Origin: Candidatus Gastranaerophilales bacterium
Lineage (GTDB): Bacteria > Cyanobacteriota > Vampirovibrionia > Gastranaerophilales > Gastranaerophilaceae
Reading direction: 5' to 3'
DNA: 10,265 nucleotides
Assembly: GCA_944326495.1 (NCBI GenBank)
Contig: CALVEE010000042.1
Span: 1 to 10,265 of the forward strand
The notes beneath the pieces were generated by a model that ran no database searches, had not been told where the DNA came from, and saw only the letters and a list, made by a program, of their open reading frames with translations. The position numbers and the translations under genes are program-made. Shown here one piece after another: positions 1-6,767 of this stretch. Every line of letters starts with the position of its first letter. Position 1 is the stretch's first letter.

Positions 1-275
1 GCAATCTTCTTTTCGTTTTCTTCCATATCAGATTTCAAGAACTGGCGCATTTCTTCGTCTTTTTCTTCGTGAATAAGCTGTTTCGCTTCTTCAATAGTAT
101 CCACGGCGTTCTTCCAGGCATAATAAAGTTCAACAGTTTCTTCCATTGATTTTCTTTGTTTTGATAAATCACGGAATTTGTTATAATCTGCTATAACTTC
201 AGGCCTTGAAAGAGTTTCGCCGAGTTCGGTATACTTTTTTTCAATCTGAATAATTTTATCTAACATATCTTTCAT
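1..275 (-). CDS. prfA: Peptide chain release factor 1, N-terminal part (runs off the left edge)
   Basis: Release factor 1 enters the ribosomal A site at UAA or UAG and triggers hydrolysis of the finished peptide. Only the first 91 codons are in the window. They begin MKDMLDKIIQIEKKY and match the helical N-terminal domain of RF1, for example the stretch ADYNKFRDLSKQRKSMEE, which lines up with the E. coli RF1 segment around IADQERFRALSREYAQL. The codon-reading PxT loop and the catalytic GGQ loop lie outside the window, so RF1 is chosen over RF2 only from N-terminal similarity. The start at 275 has GAGG 9 nt upstream on the minus strand; the second Met (codon 4) is a less likely alternative. 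The gene is divergent from the lipoprotein gene at 432. Confidence 0.85.
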   Translation of the reverse strand, partial: MKDMLDKIIQIEKKYTELGETLSRPEVIADYNKFRDLSKQRKSMEETVELYYAWKNAVDTIEEAKQLIHEEKDEEMRQFLKSDMEENEKKI

Positions 276-319
276 ATAAATTTACCTCATATAAAAACTA
301 TAACAAAAACAGGGGTAAA

Positions 320-348
320 TGTATATCATTATCTTATAATTAAGTCAA
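320..348 (-). promoter_or_regulatory. Probable sigma-70-type promoter for prfA
   Basis: On the minus strand TTGACT (348-343) is followed after 17 bp by TATACA (325-320), which is preceded by TGA, an extended -10 feature. It would give a leader of about 38 nt before the prfA ATG at 275. The -35 matches 5 of 6 consensus bases and the -10 matches 4 of 6. The call rests on motif and position only. Confidence 0.5.
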
Positions 349-370
349 GAGAGGCTATTTACCTTAAAAC

Positions 371-399
371 TTGATTATTTTACAGGTATGTATTAAAAT
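371..399 (+). promoter_or_regulatory. Probable promoter for the lipoprotein-lgt-ompH operon
   Basis: TTGATT (371-376) and TAAAAT (394-399) are separated by 17 bp and sit about 33 bp before the ATG at 432. The -35 matches 4 of 6 bases and the -10 matches 5 of 6. A 5-bp inverted repeat (GGTAT at 385-389, ATACC at 398-402) overlaps the -10 and could be a small operator or chance. The promoter is divergent from that of prfA in the same 156-bp gap. Confidence 0.42.
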
Positions 400-431
400 A
401 CCAAATAAAACGAGTTGAGGATATAGTTGAT

Positions 432-1034
432 ATGAAAAAAGCTTTAATGATTGTATCGGTTCTGATTGTTGCCGTAATTTCTACTGCCTGCATTAATAAT
501 ATTGCGGTACAGGAACTTAATAACAAAGCGGCAGAATTTATGCAAAAAGGTGATTATGAATCTGCAATGAACAGACTGCAGGCAAGTCTTGATTTAGATG
601 CAACTATGTATGAAACATATTACAATCTCGGAGTTGCCGCAATTAACGCTAAAAAATATGAAAAAGCAATAGAAGCTCTTGAAGGCGGTATTAAGATTAA
701 GCCCGATTATGCAGAGTTTTATTATTCTTTAGGAGTCGCTCAATCTGACTTAGCTGATGAAATAAATGATGAAGCAGCACAAAAACTTCAAGATGATACA
801 ACACAAGCTCAAGATATCAATGAGCAAAATGTAGTTATGGAAGCCGATAAAAGAACCGACGCAGTTGAGGCAAAAAATAAGGCAAATGAGCTAAAAAAAT
901 CAGCCGTCGAAAATTTGAATAAGTATCTTGAGATGAAACCTCAAACTGATGACAAAGAGACAATAGAAGCACTTATTAAAGAATGCGAAGATTTTATAAA
1001 CAGTGAAAACAGCTTATCTAAGGCAGAAGAATAA
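432..1034 (+). CDS. TPR-repeat lipoprotein with a charged helical insertion
   Basis: Predicted exported lipoprotein of 200 residues. The N-terminus has two lysines, a hydrophobic stretch (residues 4-19) and Cys20 preceded by S-T-A, an acceptable though not classical lipobox. Tetratricopeptide repeats follow: roughly 28-59 and 60-93 (the second has YYNLGVAAINAKKYEKAIEAL and a closing P91). A third begins at 94 (FYYSLGVA) but is interrupted by an acidic, Gln-rich helical insertion at about 109-155; its second half seems to resume at 157-170 (AVENLNKYLEMKP). TPRs usually mediate protein-protein contacts, so a scaffold role at the inner or outer membrane is the most that can be said. GAGG lies 11 nt before the ATG, which is a long spacing. 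The gene directly abuts lgt, whose product would lipidate Cys20. The specific function is unknown. Confidence 0.8.
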   Translation: MKKALMIVSVLIVAVISTACINNIAVQELNNKAAEFMQKGDYESAMNRLQASLDLDATMYETYYNLGVAAINAKKYEKAIEALEGGIKIKPDYAEFYYSLGVAQSDLADEINDEAAQKLQDDTTQAQDINEQNVVMEADKRTDAVEAKNKANELKKSAVENLNKYLEMKPQTDDKETIEALIKECEDFINSENSLSKAEE

Positions 1035-1814
1035 ATGTTTACATCGCCTTCTCAAATAATATGTACAATTTTTGGTGTCAATATATACTATTACGGCGTT
1101 ATTATGGCTATTGCAATAACCGTCGGAACATTACTTTCTGACTGGGCCGGGACAAAATATTTCGGCTTCAAAAAAGAAACCATAATTGATATGGCGCCTT
1201 ATTTTATAATCTTTGGGATAATCGGAGCAAGACTTTATTATTGCGCTTTAAATTATGATTTTTATCTTAGATTTCCGACAGAAATTCTTGCAATAAGACA
1301 CGGAGGGATTTCTATTCACGGCGCAATGCTAGGCGGGCTTTTCGGCTTATGGCTATTTTCTAACAGACGCGGAATTAAGCTTTCCAAATTATGCGATGTT
1401 TCGGTCTTAGGGCTTTCTCTTGCGCAGGCAATTGGAAGATGGGGGAATTTTTTCAACTCGGAAGCCTTTGGCAAACCGACAATGCTTCCGTGGAAATTGT
1501 ATATTGCACCGCAGTATAGACCTATTCCATATCAGGACTATGAATACTTTCATCCGGCTTTTTTGTATGAAAGCATTCTGGATTTAATTATCTTTGGAGT
1601 TTTACTATATATAATAAAAACAGGTAAAATAAAACAGGAAGGTAATCTTACATTAATATACCTTATACTTTATTCAATCGTTAGAATAATTGTTGAAAGC
1701 ATACGTCTGGATAGTGTAAGATATGTATTTGGAATGCCTGTTGCAATATTTATGTCCATATGTATAATAATTGTATCAATTATTATCTTAGCCAAGAGAA
1801 AGGGTTTATTATGA
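1035..1814 (+). CDS. lgt: Prolipoprotein diacylglyceryl transferase
   Basis: Inner-membrane enzyme that transfers diacylglycerol from phosphatidylglycerol to the lipobox cysteine of prolipoproteins, the first step of lipoprotein maturation. At 259 residues it is slightly shorter than E. coli Lgt (291) but has the family landmarks: R88-H89-G90-G91 followed by SIHG (93-96), the signature GRWGNFFN (134-141) with R135 and N138, HPAFLYE (173-179), and R217-I-I-V-E221, which corresponds to the essential RFFVE segment of E. coli. Several hydrophobic membrane segments span the chain, the last at about 233-253. The ATG follows the upstream TAA with no gap (TAAATG) and has only a weak AAGG 11 nt upstream, so translation is probably coupled to the lipoprotein gene. 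The stop overlaps the start of the next gene as ATGA. Confidence 0.96.
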   Translation: MFTSPSQIICTIFGVNIYYYGVIMAIAITVGTLLSDWAGTKYFGFKKETIIDMAPYFIIFGIIGARLYYCALNYDFYLRFPTEILAIRHGGISIHGAMLGGLFGLWLFSNRRGIKLSKLCDVSVLGLSLAQAIGRWGNFFNSEAFGKPTMLPWKLYIAPQYRPIPYQDYEYFHPAFLYESILDLIIFGVLLYIIKTGKIKQEGNLTLIYLILYSIVRIIVESIRLDSVRYVFGMPVAIFMSICIIIVSIIILAKRKGLL

Positions 1815-2263
1815 AATTAAAGAAAATTATCGCATTATCAACTGCAGCTCTGGTACTTTTCACAGCATCAGTTATGGCAGCTCCTCAAGCTCAAAAGATT
1901 GCTGTTGTTGATATACAAAAAGTTGTAGCAGCATCTTCGCAGGTAAAAGCTCTTAAAAAGTCTCAAGAAGCTAAGAATAAGGAATTAACTAATTTTATTA
2001 AAAACGCACAGGCTGATGTAAATAAACAAACTGATGCTAAAAAGAAAAAAGAGTTAGCTGAAAAATACGAAAAACAACTAGCTTCAAAAAGAGAAGCTAA
2101 TGCTAAAGAATACGCATCTAAATTAAAAGCAGCAGATACTGCAATCACAGCTCAAATTTCAAAGAAAGCAACAGAACTCGGATATACGATGGTACTTCCA
2201 AAATCCGGCGTAATTTGCGGCGGGGATGATATTACGGCAACCGTTTTACAGGTAATAAAATAA
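1811..2263 (+). CDS. OmpH/Skp-family periplasmic chaperone
   Basis: Predicted periplasmic chaperone of 150 residues, from a family that holds unfolded outer-membrane proteins between the Sec translocon and the BAM machine. A Sec signal peptide (about residues 1-23, KLKK then a hydrophobic core, cleavage near VMA-A) is followed by KIAVVDIQKVVAAS, the typical opening strand and helix of OmpH. Next comes a long Lys/Glu/Ala-rich coiled-coil arm (about 45-120), then the closing strand region ending GGDDITATVLQVIK, similar to the 'GGxDIT' end of the family. I chose the ATG at 1811 over an in-frame ATG at 1760 because it places the signal peptide at the N-terminus, has AAAGGG about 6 nt upstream, and overlaps the lgt stop by the common ATGA arrangement. 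Many bacteria have this gene beside bamA or lpxD; here it is with lgt. Confidence 0.88.
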   Translation: MKLKKIIALSTAALVLFTASVMAAPQAQKIAVVDIQKVVAASSQVKALKKSQEAKNKELTNFIKNAQADVNKQTDAKKKKELAEKYEKQLASKREANAKEYASKLKAADTAITAQISKKATELGYTMVLPKSGVICGGDDITATVLQVIK

Positions 2264-2269
2264 AAAACA

Positions 2270-3301
2270 ATGAAAGCAGTATTATTTTACGGACCGCAGA
2301 ACATTAAGTATGAAGATACTATGATTAAGCCTCTGGCTAAGGGTGAAATCTTAGTGAAGATAGAGGCCGCCTTAACCTGCGGAACTGATGTAAAAACCTA
2401 TAGGCGCGGACATCCGGTTTTAATAAAACAAATACCTTCCGGTTTTGGACACGAATTCTCCGGAGTAGTTGCGAAAATTGCGGACGATGTAAAAAATGTA
2501 AAAGTCGGAGACAGAGTTGTATGTGCTAATTCTGCGCCTTGTGGCGAGTGTTTTTACTGCAAGCGCGGTGAGTATAATCTTTGCGAAAATCTGGATTTAT
2601 TAAACGGAGCGTATGCAGAGTATATTGTTGTACCGGAGAGAATTGTAAGAAAAAATACGCTTCTTCTTCCGCCAAGCCTGCCGTTTGAAAAGGCTGCTTT
2701 TTGCGAACCGCTTGCAAATGTTGTACACGGCGTTGAGAGAACCGGAATAAAGCCGGGACAAACGGTAGGGGTAATAGGTATCGGGCCTATAGGCTTAATG
2801 TTTGCAAGGTTATGCAAACTAAAAGGAGCAAGAGTAATTGTAGCCGGAAGAAATCCGATTAAATTGAAGCTGGCTGAAGAGTTTGCGCATGCAGATGAAA
2901 TTGTTGATTTAAAAAAATATGCAAATCCGGAGAAGATATTCAAAGATTTTTCTGACGAGAAAAAAGGGTTGGATGTTGCAATAGAATGTGTAGGCATGCC
3001 CGAGATTTGGGAGCTGGTAGTCTCTTGCGTGCGCCCCGGTGGCACAGTGCACTTTTTCGGCGGCTGCAAATCCGGCTCTAAAGTAAGTATTGATACTACA
3101 AAAATGCACTATGGCGATATCAGGCTGATGAGTGTTTTCCACCATACCCCCAAATATTTTAGACAAGCGCTTGATTTAATTGCCTCCGGTGATATTGAAG
3201 TTGAAAAACTTATAACCGAAGAACTTCCGCTTGATAAAGTTGAATACGCAATGCAAAGGCATATAGAAGGAAGTGCAATAAAATTCCTTATAAGACCTTA
3301 A
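2270..3301 (+). CDS. Zinc-dependent medium-chain alcohol/polyol dehydrogenase
   Basis: Cytosolic NAD(P)-dependent oxidoreductase of the MDR superfamily, in the group with sorbitol, galactitol-1-phosphate and threonine dehydrogenases (343 residues, normal length). The catalytic zinc ligands are visible: C37, H61-E62 in GHEFSG, and E146 in CEPLA. The structural-zinc lobe has C91, C94, C97 and C105. The Rossmann fold carries G170-I-G172-P-I-G175. The second beta strand ends in V191-A-G-R-N rather than in the acidic residue common in NAD-dependent members, which could favour NADP. The substrate cannot be read from sequence. The ATG is 6 nt after the ompH stop and lacks a recognisable SD, so coupling to the upstream operon is likely. 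The stop overlaps the stop of the convergent gene. Confidence 0.85.
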   Translation: MKAVLFYGPQNIKYEDTMIKPLAKGEILVKIEAALTCGTDVKTYRRGHPVLIKQIPSGFGHEFSGVVAKIADDVKNVKVGDRVVCANSAPCGECFYCKRGEYNLCENLDLLNGAYAEYIVVPERIVRKNTLLLPPSLPFEKAAFCEPLANVVHGVERTGIKPGQTVGVIGIGPIGLMFARLCKLKGARVIVAGRNPIKLKLAEEFAHADEIVDLKKYANPEKIFKDFSDEKKGLDVAIECVGMPEIWELVVSCVRPGGTVHFFGGCKSGSKVSIDTTKMHYGDIRLMSVFHHTPKYFRQALDLIASGDIEVEKLITEELPLDKVEYAMQRHIEGSAIKFLIRP

Positions 3302-4593
3302 GATTTAACATTTTCAATTTTTAGTGAAATTATTCTTCCGGACTCTGTTTTTGTCACACAGTATTTAAAAAATTCGTCCTGGAAAGAGTCGTTTTCTTCT
3401 GCAATACGGCCGAGATTTTTGATAAAGTAACCGCCAATTGTATTAATATCCTCATCAGAAAGGTCTATATTAAAGTATTCACAAAACTCATCCAATCTCA
3501 TTTTGCCGCATACTTCATAAGATTTCTCATCTAGTTTCTTAATTTCAGCTTCTTCTTCATCAAATTCATCCTGAACTTCGCCCAAAATTTCTTCCATCAC
3601 ATCTTCATGAGTAACAAGCCCGCTTGTTCCGCCAAATTCATCAATCACAACCGCCATTTGAAATCTATGTTTTTTGAATTCAACTGCGAGGTTATCAACC
3701 GGCATAGTTTCCGGAACAAAAACCGGCTCTCTTAAAAGAGATGATATGGAAAAATCCTTATGCTTTACTAAAAGCGGATATATATCTTTAATATGGATAA
3801 AGCCTAAAATTTTATCGAGGCTGCCTTCATAAACAGGATATCTTGTATACTGATTCTCAATAATAATATTATTTATCTCTTCTATTGATGCGTCAGAAGA
3901 TATACAAACCATATCCGGTCTCGGTATCATTATCTGTCCGGCTGTTAAATCAGAAAACTTGAATACGTTCTGCAAAATCTCTGCTTCTTTTTCATTCAAA
4001 ACTCCGCCCTTGCAGCTTGCATCAATAAGCATATTTAATTCTTCGGTTGAATGAACCATATGATGCGTATTTGCAGGCTCTATTCTGCATAATTTCAAAA
4101 GAAAATTTCCAAGCCCGTTTAAAATTGCAATCATAGGAGCAAAAAGTCTTGTTATGACAAACATCGGTTTTGCCACAAAAAGAGTTGTTTTATCCGGATA
4201 TTGAAGTGCAATAGATTTTGGCATCAACTCTCCAATTACAACATGGAGTACTGTTATTAATACAAACGCAATAGTTACGGACACGGTGTGTGTTGCAATC
4301 GTATCCATTTTAGACGGTAAGAACTGAAATATCGGATGTATTAACCTTGCAAGAGTAGATTCTCCGACCCAGCCTATTCCAAGGCTTGAAATAGTGATAC
4401 CAAGCTGTACCGCAGCTATATATCTGTCAAGATTTTTTATTCCGTCCATAGCAAGCTTAGCATCAAAATTTCCCTCATTTGATAATTGTTGAATTCGGGT
4501 TTTTCTAACTCCTACAAAAGCAAATTCCGCTGCCACAAAAAATCCGTTTAAAAATAACAAAAATACTATTAATGCAGTGTTTATAATAATCAT
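3298..4593 (-). CDS. CNNM/CorC-type membrane protein with paired CBS domains (HlyC/CorC family)
   Basis: Integral membrane protein of 431 residues with the standard architecture of the family. An N-terminal CNNM (DUF21) transmembrane domain spans about 1-180, with hydrophobic segments near 2-26, 58-78, 100-122 and 137-165 and the signature GELMPKS (121-127). A regulatory CBS pair follows at about 220-275 and 286-340 (IPRPDMVCI, RYPVYEG, MAVVIDEFGGTSGLVTHEDVMEEI). The C-terminal CorC_HlyC domain is at about 352-428. Characterised members act in Mg2+ or Co2+ export or homeostasis; older annotations call them hemolysins, which I would not use. The start has only a weak AAG-rich upstream sequence and I see no convincing promoter in the AT-rich gap. 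The last codon region overlaps the dehydrogenase stop by 4 bp, leaving no room for a terminator between them. Confidence 0.92.
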   Translation of the reverse strand: MIIINTALIVFLLFLNGFFVAAEFAFVGVRKTRIQQLSNEGNFDAKLAMDGIKNLDRYIAAVQLGITISSLGIGWVGESTLARLIHPIFQFLPSKMDTIATHTVSVTIAFVLITVLHVVIGELMPKSIALQYPDKTTLFVAKPMFVITRLFAPMIAILNGLGNFLLKLCRIEPANTHHMVHSTEELNMLIDASCKGGVLNEKEAEILQNVFKFSDLTAGQIMIPRPDMVCISSDASIEEINNIIIENQYTRYPVYEGSLDKILGFIHIKDIYPLLVKHKDFSISSLLREPVFVPETMPVDNLAVEFKKHRFQMAVVIDEFGGTSGLVTHEDVMEEILGEVQDEFDEEEAEIKKLDEKSYEVCGKMRLDEFCEYFNIDLSDEDINTIGGYFIKNLGRIAEENDSFQDEFFKYCVTKTESGRIISLKIENVKS

Positions 4594-4674
4594 TTTCTTA
4601 TCTTAATATAATTCACAGAAAAAATCAAAATTAAAATAATAAAATAATATAAATATATGATTTCAAACGCCTAC

Positions 4675-4703
4675 TTGCTATATAAACAGGTTTTAGGTAT
4701 GAT
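4675..4703 (+). promoter_or_regulatory. Probable promoter of the yebC-ybaB-recR operon
   Basis: TTGCTA (4675-4680) and TATGAT (4698-4703) lie 17 bp apart. The -35 matches 4 of 6 bases and the -10 matches 5 of 6. A start near 4710 would give a leader of about 30 nt containing AAAAGGGG (4727-4734), a strong SD 6 nt before the yebC ATG. Confidence 0.55.
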
Positions 4704-4740
4704 AAAAAAGCAATTACCAGACAAATAAAAGGGGATATTT

Positions 4741-5499
4741 ATGAGCGGACACTCAAAATGGTCAACTATTAAACATAAAAAAGCTAAAACCGACTCTCTT
4801 CGCGCAGCAGAGTTTCAGAAATTTTCAAGAGAAATTATTGTAGCATCTAAACTGGGCGGGCCTGATCCGGCCGGAAATTTCCGTTTGAGAACCGCTATTG
4901 AGAAAGCGAAAGCTGCAGGGCTTCCAAACGACAATATTAAAAGAGCAATCGAAAAAGGCGCAGGCTCCGGCTCACAGGAAAATTATGATGAAATGACTTA
5001 TGAAGGATACGCAGCAGGCGGTGTTGCCGTTGTTATTGAAGCTATGACAGATAATAAAAACAGAACCGCAGGTGATATCAGAAGCTATTTTACAAAGTTT
5101 AACGGCAACCTCGGCGAAACCGGATGCGTAGGCTGGATGTTTGATAAAAAAGGATGCATTACTTTTAATAAAGACAATCTGGATTACGATAAGCTTTTTG
5201 AAGCAGCAATTAATCTGGATGCAGAAGATATCGTTGAGGAGGATGATGAATACAAAGTTTACACTTCAATACCTAATCTTCAGCCTATTACCGAAGGATT
5301 AGAAAAAGAAGGCTTTAAATCAACTTCTGCAGAATTTACAAGAATTCCGCAAAACACTATAGAAGTTACTGACGAAAAAACTGCAATCAATATTATGAGA
5401 CTGTTAGGCAGGCTTGAAGAGCACGATGACGTTCAAAATGTCTATGCAAATTTTGATATTGATGATGACTTAATGGCAAAAATAGAAAACCAAATCTAA
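4741..5499 (+). CDS. yebC: YebC/TACO1-family protein (translation factor / regulator)
   Basis: Cytosolic protein of 252 residues, the normal length for the family. The N-terminal signature MSGHSKWSTIKHKKAKTD is nearly invariant in YebC/PmpR/TACO1 proteins, followed by GNFRLRTAIEKAKAAGLPNDNIKRAIEKG and the middle-domain YEGYAAGGVAVVIEAMTDNKNRT. The family was long annotated as a DNA-binding transcriptional regulator; mitochondrial TACO1 is a translational activator, and recent work on bacterial members points to relief of ribosome stalling at proline-rich stretches. Which role applies here cannot be read from sequence. It is the first gene of an operon with ybaB (18 nt later) and recR. Confidence 0.96.
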   Translation: MSGHSKWSTIKHKKAKTDSLRAAEFQKFSREIIVASKLGGPDPAGNFRLRTAIEKAKAAGLPNDNIKRAIEKGAGSGSQENYDEMTYEGYAAGGVAVVIEAMTDNKNRTAGDIRSYFTKFNGNLGETGCVGWMFDKKGCITFNKDNLDYDKLFEAAINLDAEDIVEEDDEYKVYTSIPNLQPITEGLEKEGFKSTSAEFTRIPQNTIEVTDEKTAINIMRLLGRLEEHDDVQNVYANFDIDDDLMAKIENQI

Positions 5500-5517
5500 A
5501 AGGGAGGATTACCAATT

Positions 5518-5853
5518 ATGATGAACATGATGAATATGATGAAACAAGCTCAAAATATTCAAAAGAAACTTAAAGAAGCTCAAGAAGAACTTAACAAAAT
5601 GGATATAGCAGGGGAAGCCGCTAACGGCGCTGTTAAGGTAACCTGTGACGGCAAGGGTTTGTTTAAATCAATTAAGCTTTCTCCGGAAGCTATTAACCCT
5701 GAAAACCCGGCTTCTGTATCAGAAGATACAATTGAAATGCTTGAAGATTTGATTACAGCTGCAATTAACCAAACTTCTTCTAAGGCAATTAAGGTTATGG
5801 AAGAAAAAATGAAATCTGTAACAGGCGGAATAAGCATTCCGGGATTGTTTTAA
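5518..5853 (+). CDS. ybaB: YbaB/EbfC nucleoid-associated protein
   Basis: Small DNA-binding protein (111 residues, family usual about 100-110) that acts as a tweezer-shaped dimer and is nucleoid associated. Visible family traits are the N-terminal helix MKQAQNIQKKLKEAQEELNKM, the strand segment GAVKVTCDGKGLFKSIKLSPE, the helix SEDTIEMLEDLITAAINQTSSKA, and the Gly-rich tail ending ISIPGLF. The N-terminus is unusually Met-rich (MMNMMNMM), so several ATGs could start translation. The first (5518) is 10 nt after GGGAGG, and the next ones are spaced less well, so I keep the first. ybaB and recR are neighbours in many bacteria, usually behind dnaX; here yebC takes the dnaX position. Confidence 0.95.
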   Translation: MMNMMNMMKQAQNIQKKLKEAQEELNKMDIAGEAANGAVKVTCDGKGLFKSIKLSPEAINPENPASVSEDTIEMLEDLITAAINQTSSKAIKVMEEKMKSVTGGISIPGLF

Positions 5854-5859
5854 TAAATT

Positions 5860-6456
5860 ATGATTTATCCAAAATCTATAGCTGCGCTTATTGAACAGTT
5901 TCAGAAATTCCCGTCCGTGGGGCCGAAATCAGCTCAAAGGATGGCTTTTCAGGTGCTAAAAATGCCTTTAAGTGAAGTAGAAAAGTTTGCAAATGCTATA
6001 CTTGAGGCCAAAAAGAATTCAAAAACCTGCGAAATTTGTTTTAATATATCGACCCAGAGCCCTTGCGAAATATGTGAGTCCGCAAACCGTAACCGCTCTG
6101 TAATCTGCGTTGTAGCTGAAACAAAAGACCTTATTGCAATAGAGAAAACTAATGAGTACAGGGGGCTTTATCATGTTTTGCAGGGGCTTATATCCCCTAT
6201 GGACGGAATTGGAGCGGAAGATATCAGAATAAAAGAACTGCTTACAAGGCTTACGGATGAAAGTGTTCAGGAAGTTATTCTAGCGCTTTCTCCTTCTGTG
6301 GAAGGTGAGGCTACGAGTCTGTATCTAACAAAGCTTATTAAACCTTTCGGAATAAAGATTTCACGCATCGCATTCGGACTTCCGGTCGGCGCGGATTTGG
6401 AATACGCGGATGAAGTGACATTAGCAAGGGCAATTGAAGGCAGAAGAGAACTTTAA
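5860..6456 (+). CDS. recR: Recombination mediator protein RecR
   Basis: RecR works with RecO (and RecF) to load RecA on SSB-coated single-stranded DNA in gap repair. At 198 residues it has the full family layout: an N-terminal helix-hairpin-helix (FPSVGPKSAQRMAF, 17-30), a four-cysteine zinc finger (C57, C60, C69, C72), a TOPRIM domain starting at VICVVAETKDL (81-91), YHVLQGLISPMDGIGAEDIRI (104-124), PSVEGEATS (145-153), and the C-terminal GADLEYADEVTLARAIEGRRE. The ATG is 6 nt after the ybaB stop with no SD in the gap, so translational coupling to ybaB is likely. No clear terminator follows before the next gene at 6546. Confidence 0.97.
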   Translation: MIYPKSIAALIEQFQKFPSVGPKSAQRMAFQVLKMPLSEVEKFANAILEAKKNSKTCEICFNISTQSPCEICESANRNRSVICVVAETKDLIAIEKTNEYRGLYHVLQGLISPMDGIGAEDIRIKELLTRLTDESVQEVILALSPSVEGEATSLYLTKLIKPFGIKISRIAFGLPVGADLEYADEVTLARAIEGRREL

Positions 6457-6504
6457 TATTAATATTTGTAACGATTACGCAAGTTTTACGAAAATAAATA
6501 CTTA

Positions 6505-6510
6505 TATAAT
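6505..6510 (+). promoter_or_regulatory. Perfect -10 box of a probable promoter for the small gene at 6546
   Basis: TATAAT at 6505-6510 sits about 35 bp before the ATG at 6546. The -35 is weak: GTTTTA at 6483-6488 is the best option at 16 bp. The expected leader is about 28 nt, contains a run of eight T (6521-6528), and ends with AAAGGA (6532-6537), 8 nt before the start codon. Confidence 0.45.
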
Positions 6511-6545
6511 ATAGGTGTAGTTTTTTTTAATAAAGGATGTGTATT

Positions 6546-6767
6546 ATGGTATCATTAGGAAGCAATTTAGCTAAATTAACAGTAGGCAGAAGGAGCGTTG
6601 CACATCCTCCTGCTAAGGCTGTTGACGGCGTATTAAAAAGCCATCTGCTTATAGGACAAAAGAGCTGGAGCAAGCAGTCCGAAGCACTTAGAGATTATTT
6701 TATGGGAATGGCTGAACTTGCTGGTAAGAAGAATGCTAAACTCAAAGGGTTTAATTTATACATTTAA
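6546..6767 (+). CDS. Small basic protein of unknown function
   Basis: A 73-residue ORF I do not recognise, starting MVSLGSNLAKLTVGRRS and ending KLKGFNLYI. It is strongly basic (about 12 Lys/Arg against 4 Asp/Glu), has no signal peptide or membrane segment, and has no Cys. The ATG at 6546 is preferred to an in-frame ATG at 6537 because the SD AAAGGA (6532-6537) is then 8 nt upstream rather than overlapping the start. A perfect TATAAT upstream and a good SD argue that it is expressed. It appears monocistronic, lies between recR and enolase, and its last 17 bp overlap the 3' end of enolase in the convergent direction. A nucleic-acid or ribosome partner would fit the charge, but that is a guess. 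Confidence 0.6.
   Translation: MVSLGSNLAKLTVGRRSVAHPPAKAVDGVLKSHLLIGQKSWSKQSEALRDYFMGMAELAGKKNAKLKGFNLYI

Noticed and set aside
314..363. Inverted repeat GGTAAAT / ATTTACC around the prfA promoter
   Set aside because: It is only 7 bp with a 36-bp spacer in AT-rich DNA; chance is likely.
1760..1810. Upstream in-frame ATG for the OmpH-like gene
   Set aside because: It would add 17 residues before the signal peptide and overlap lgt by 55 bp; the ATG at 1811 has an SD and the ATGA overlap.
2526..3166. Several open frames on the minus strand across the dehydrogenase
   Set aside because: They have no SD or family signal and lie antisense to a gene with complete zinc and Rossmann motifs.
4594..4674. 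Promoter for the CNNM/CorC gene
   Set aside because: TTGAAA is present on the minus strand, but the AT-rich stretch allows many poor -10 options and no single convincing one.
6457..6500. Terminator after recR
   Set aside because: Only 4-bp complementarities (GTAA/TTAC) without a following T run.
6537..6545. Upstream ATG for the small gene, giving three extra codons
   Set aside because: This ATG overlaps the SD AAAGGA; the ATG at 6546 has correct SD spacing.
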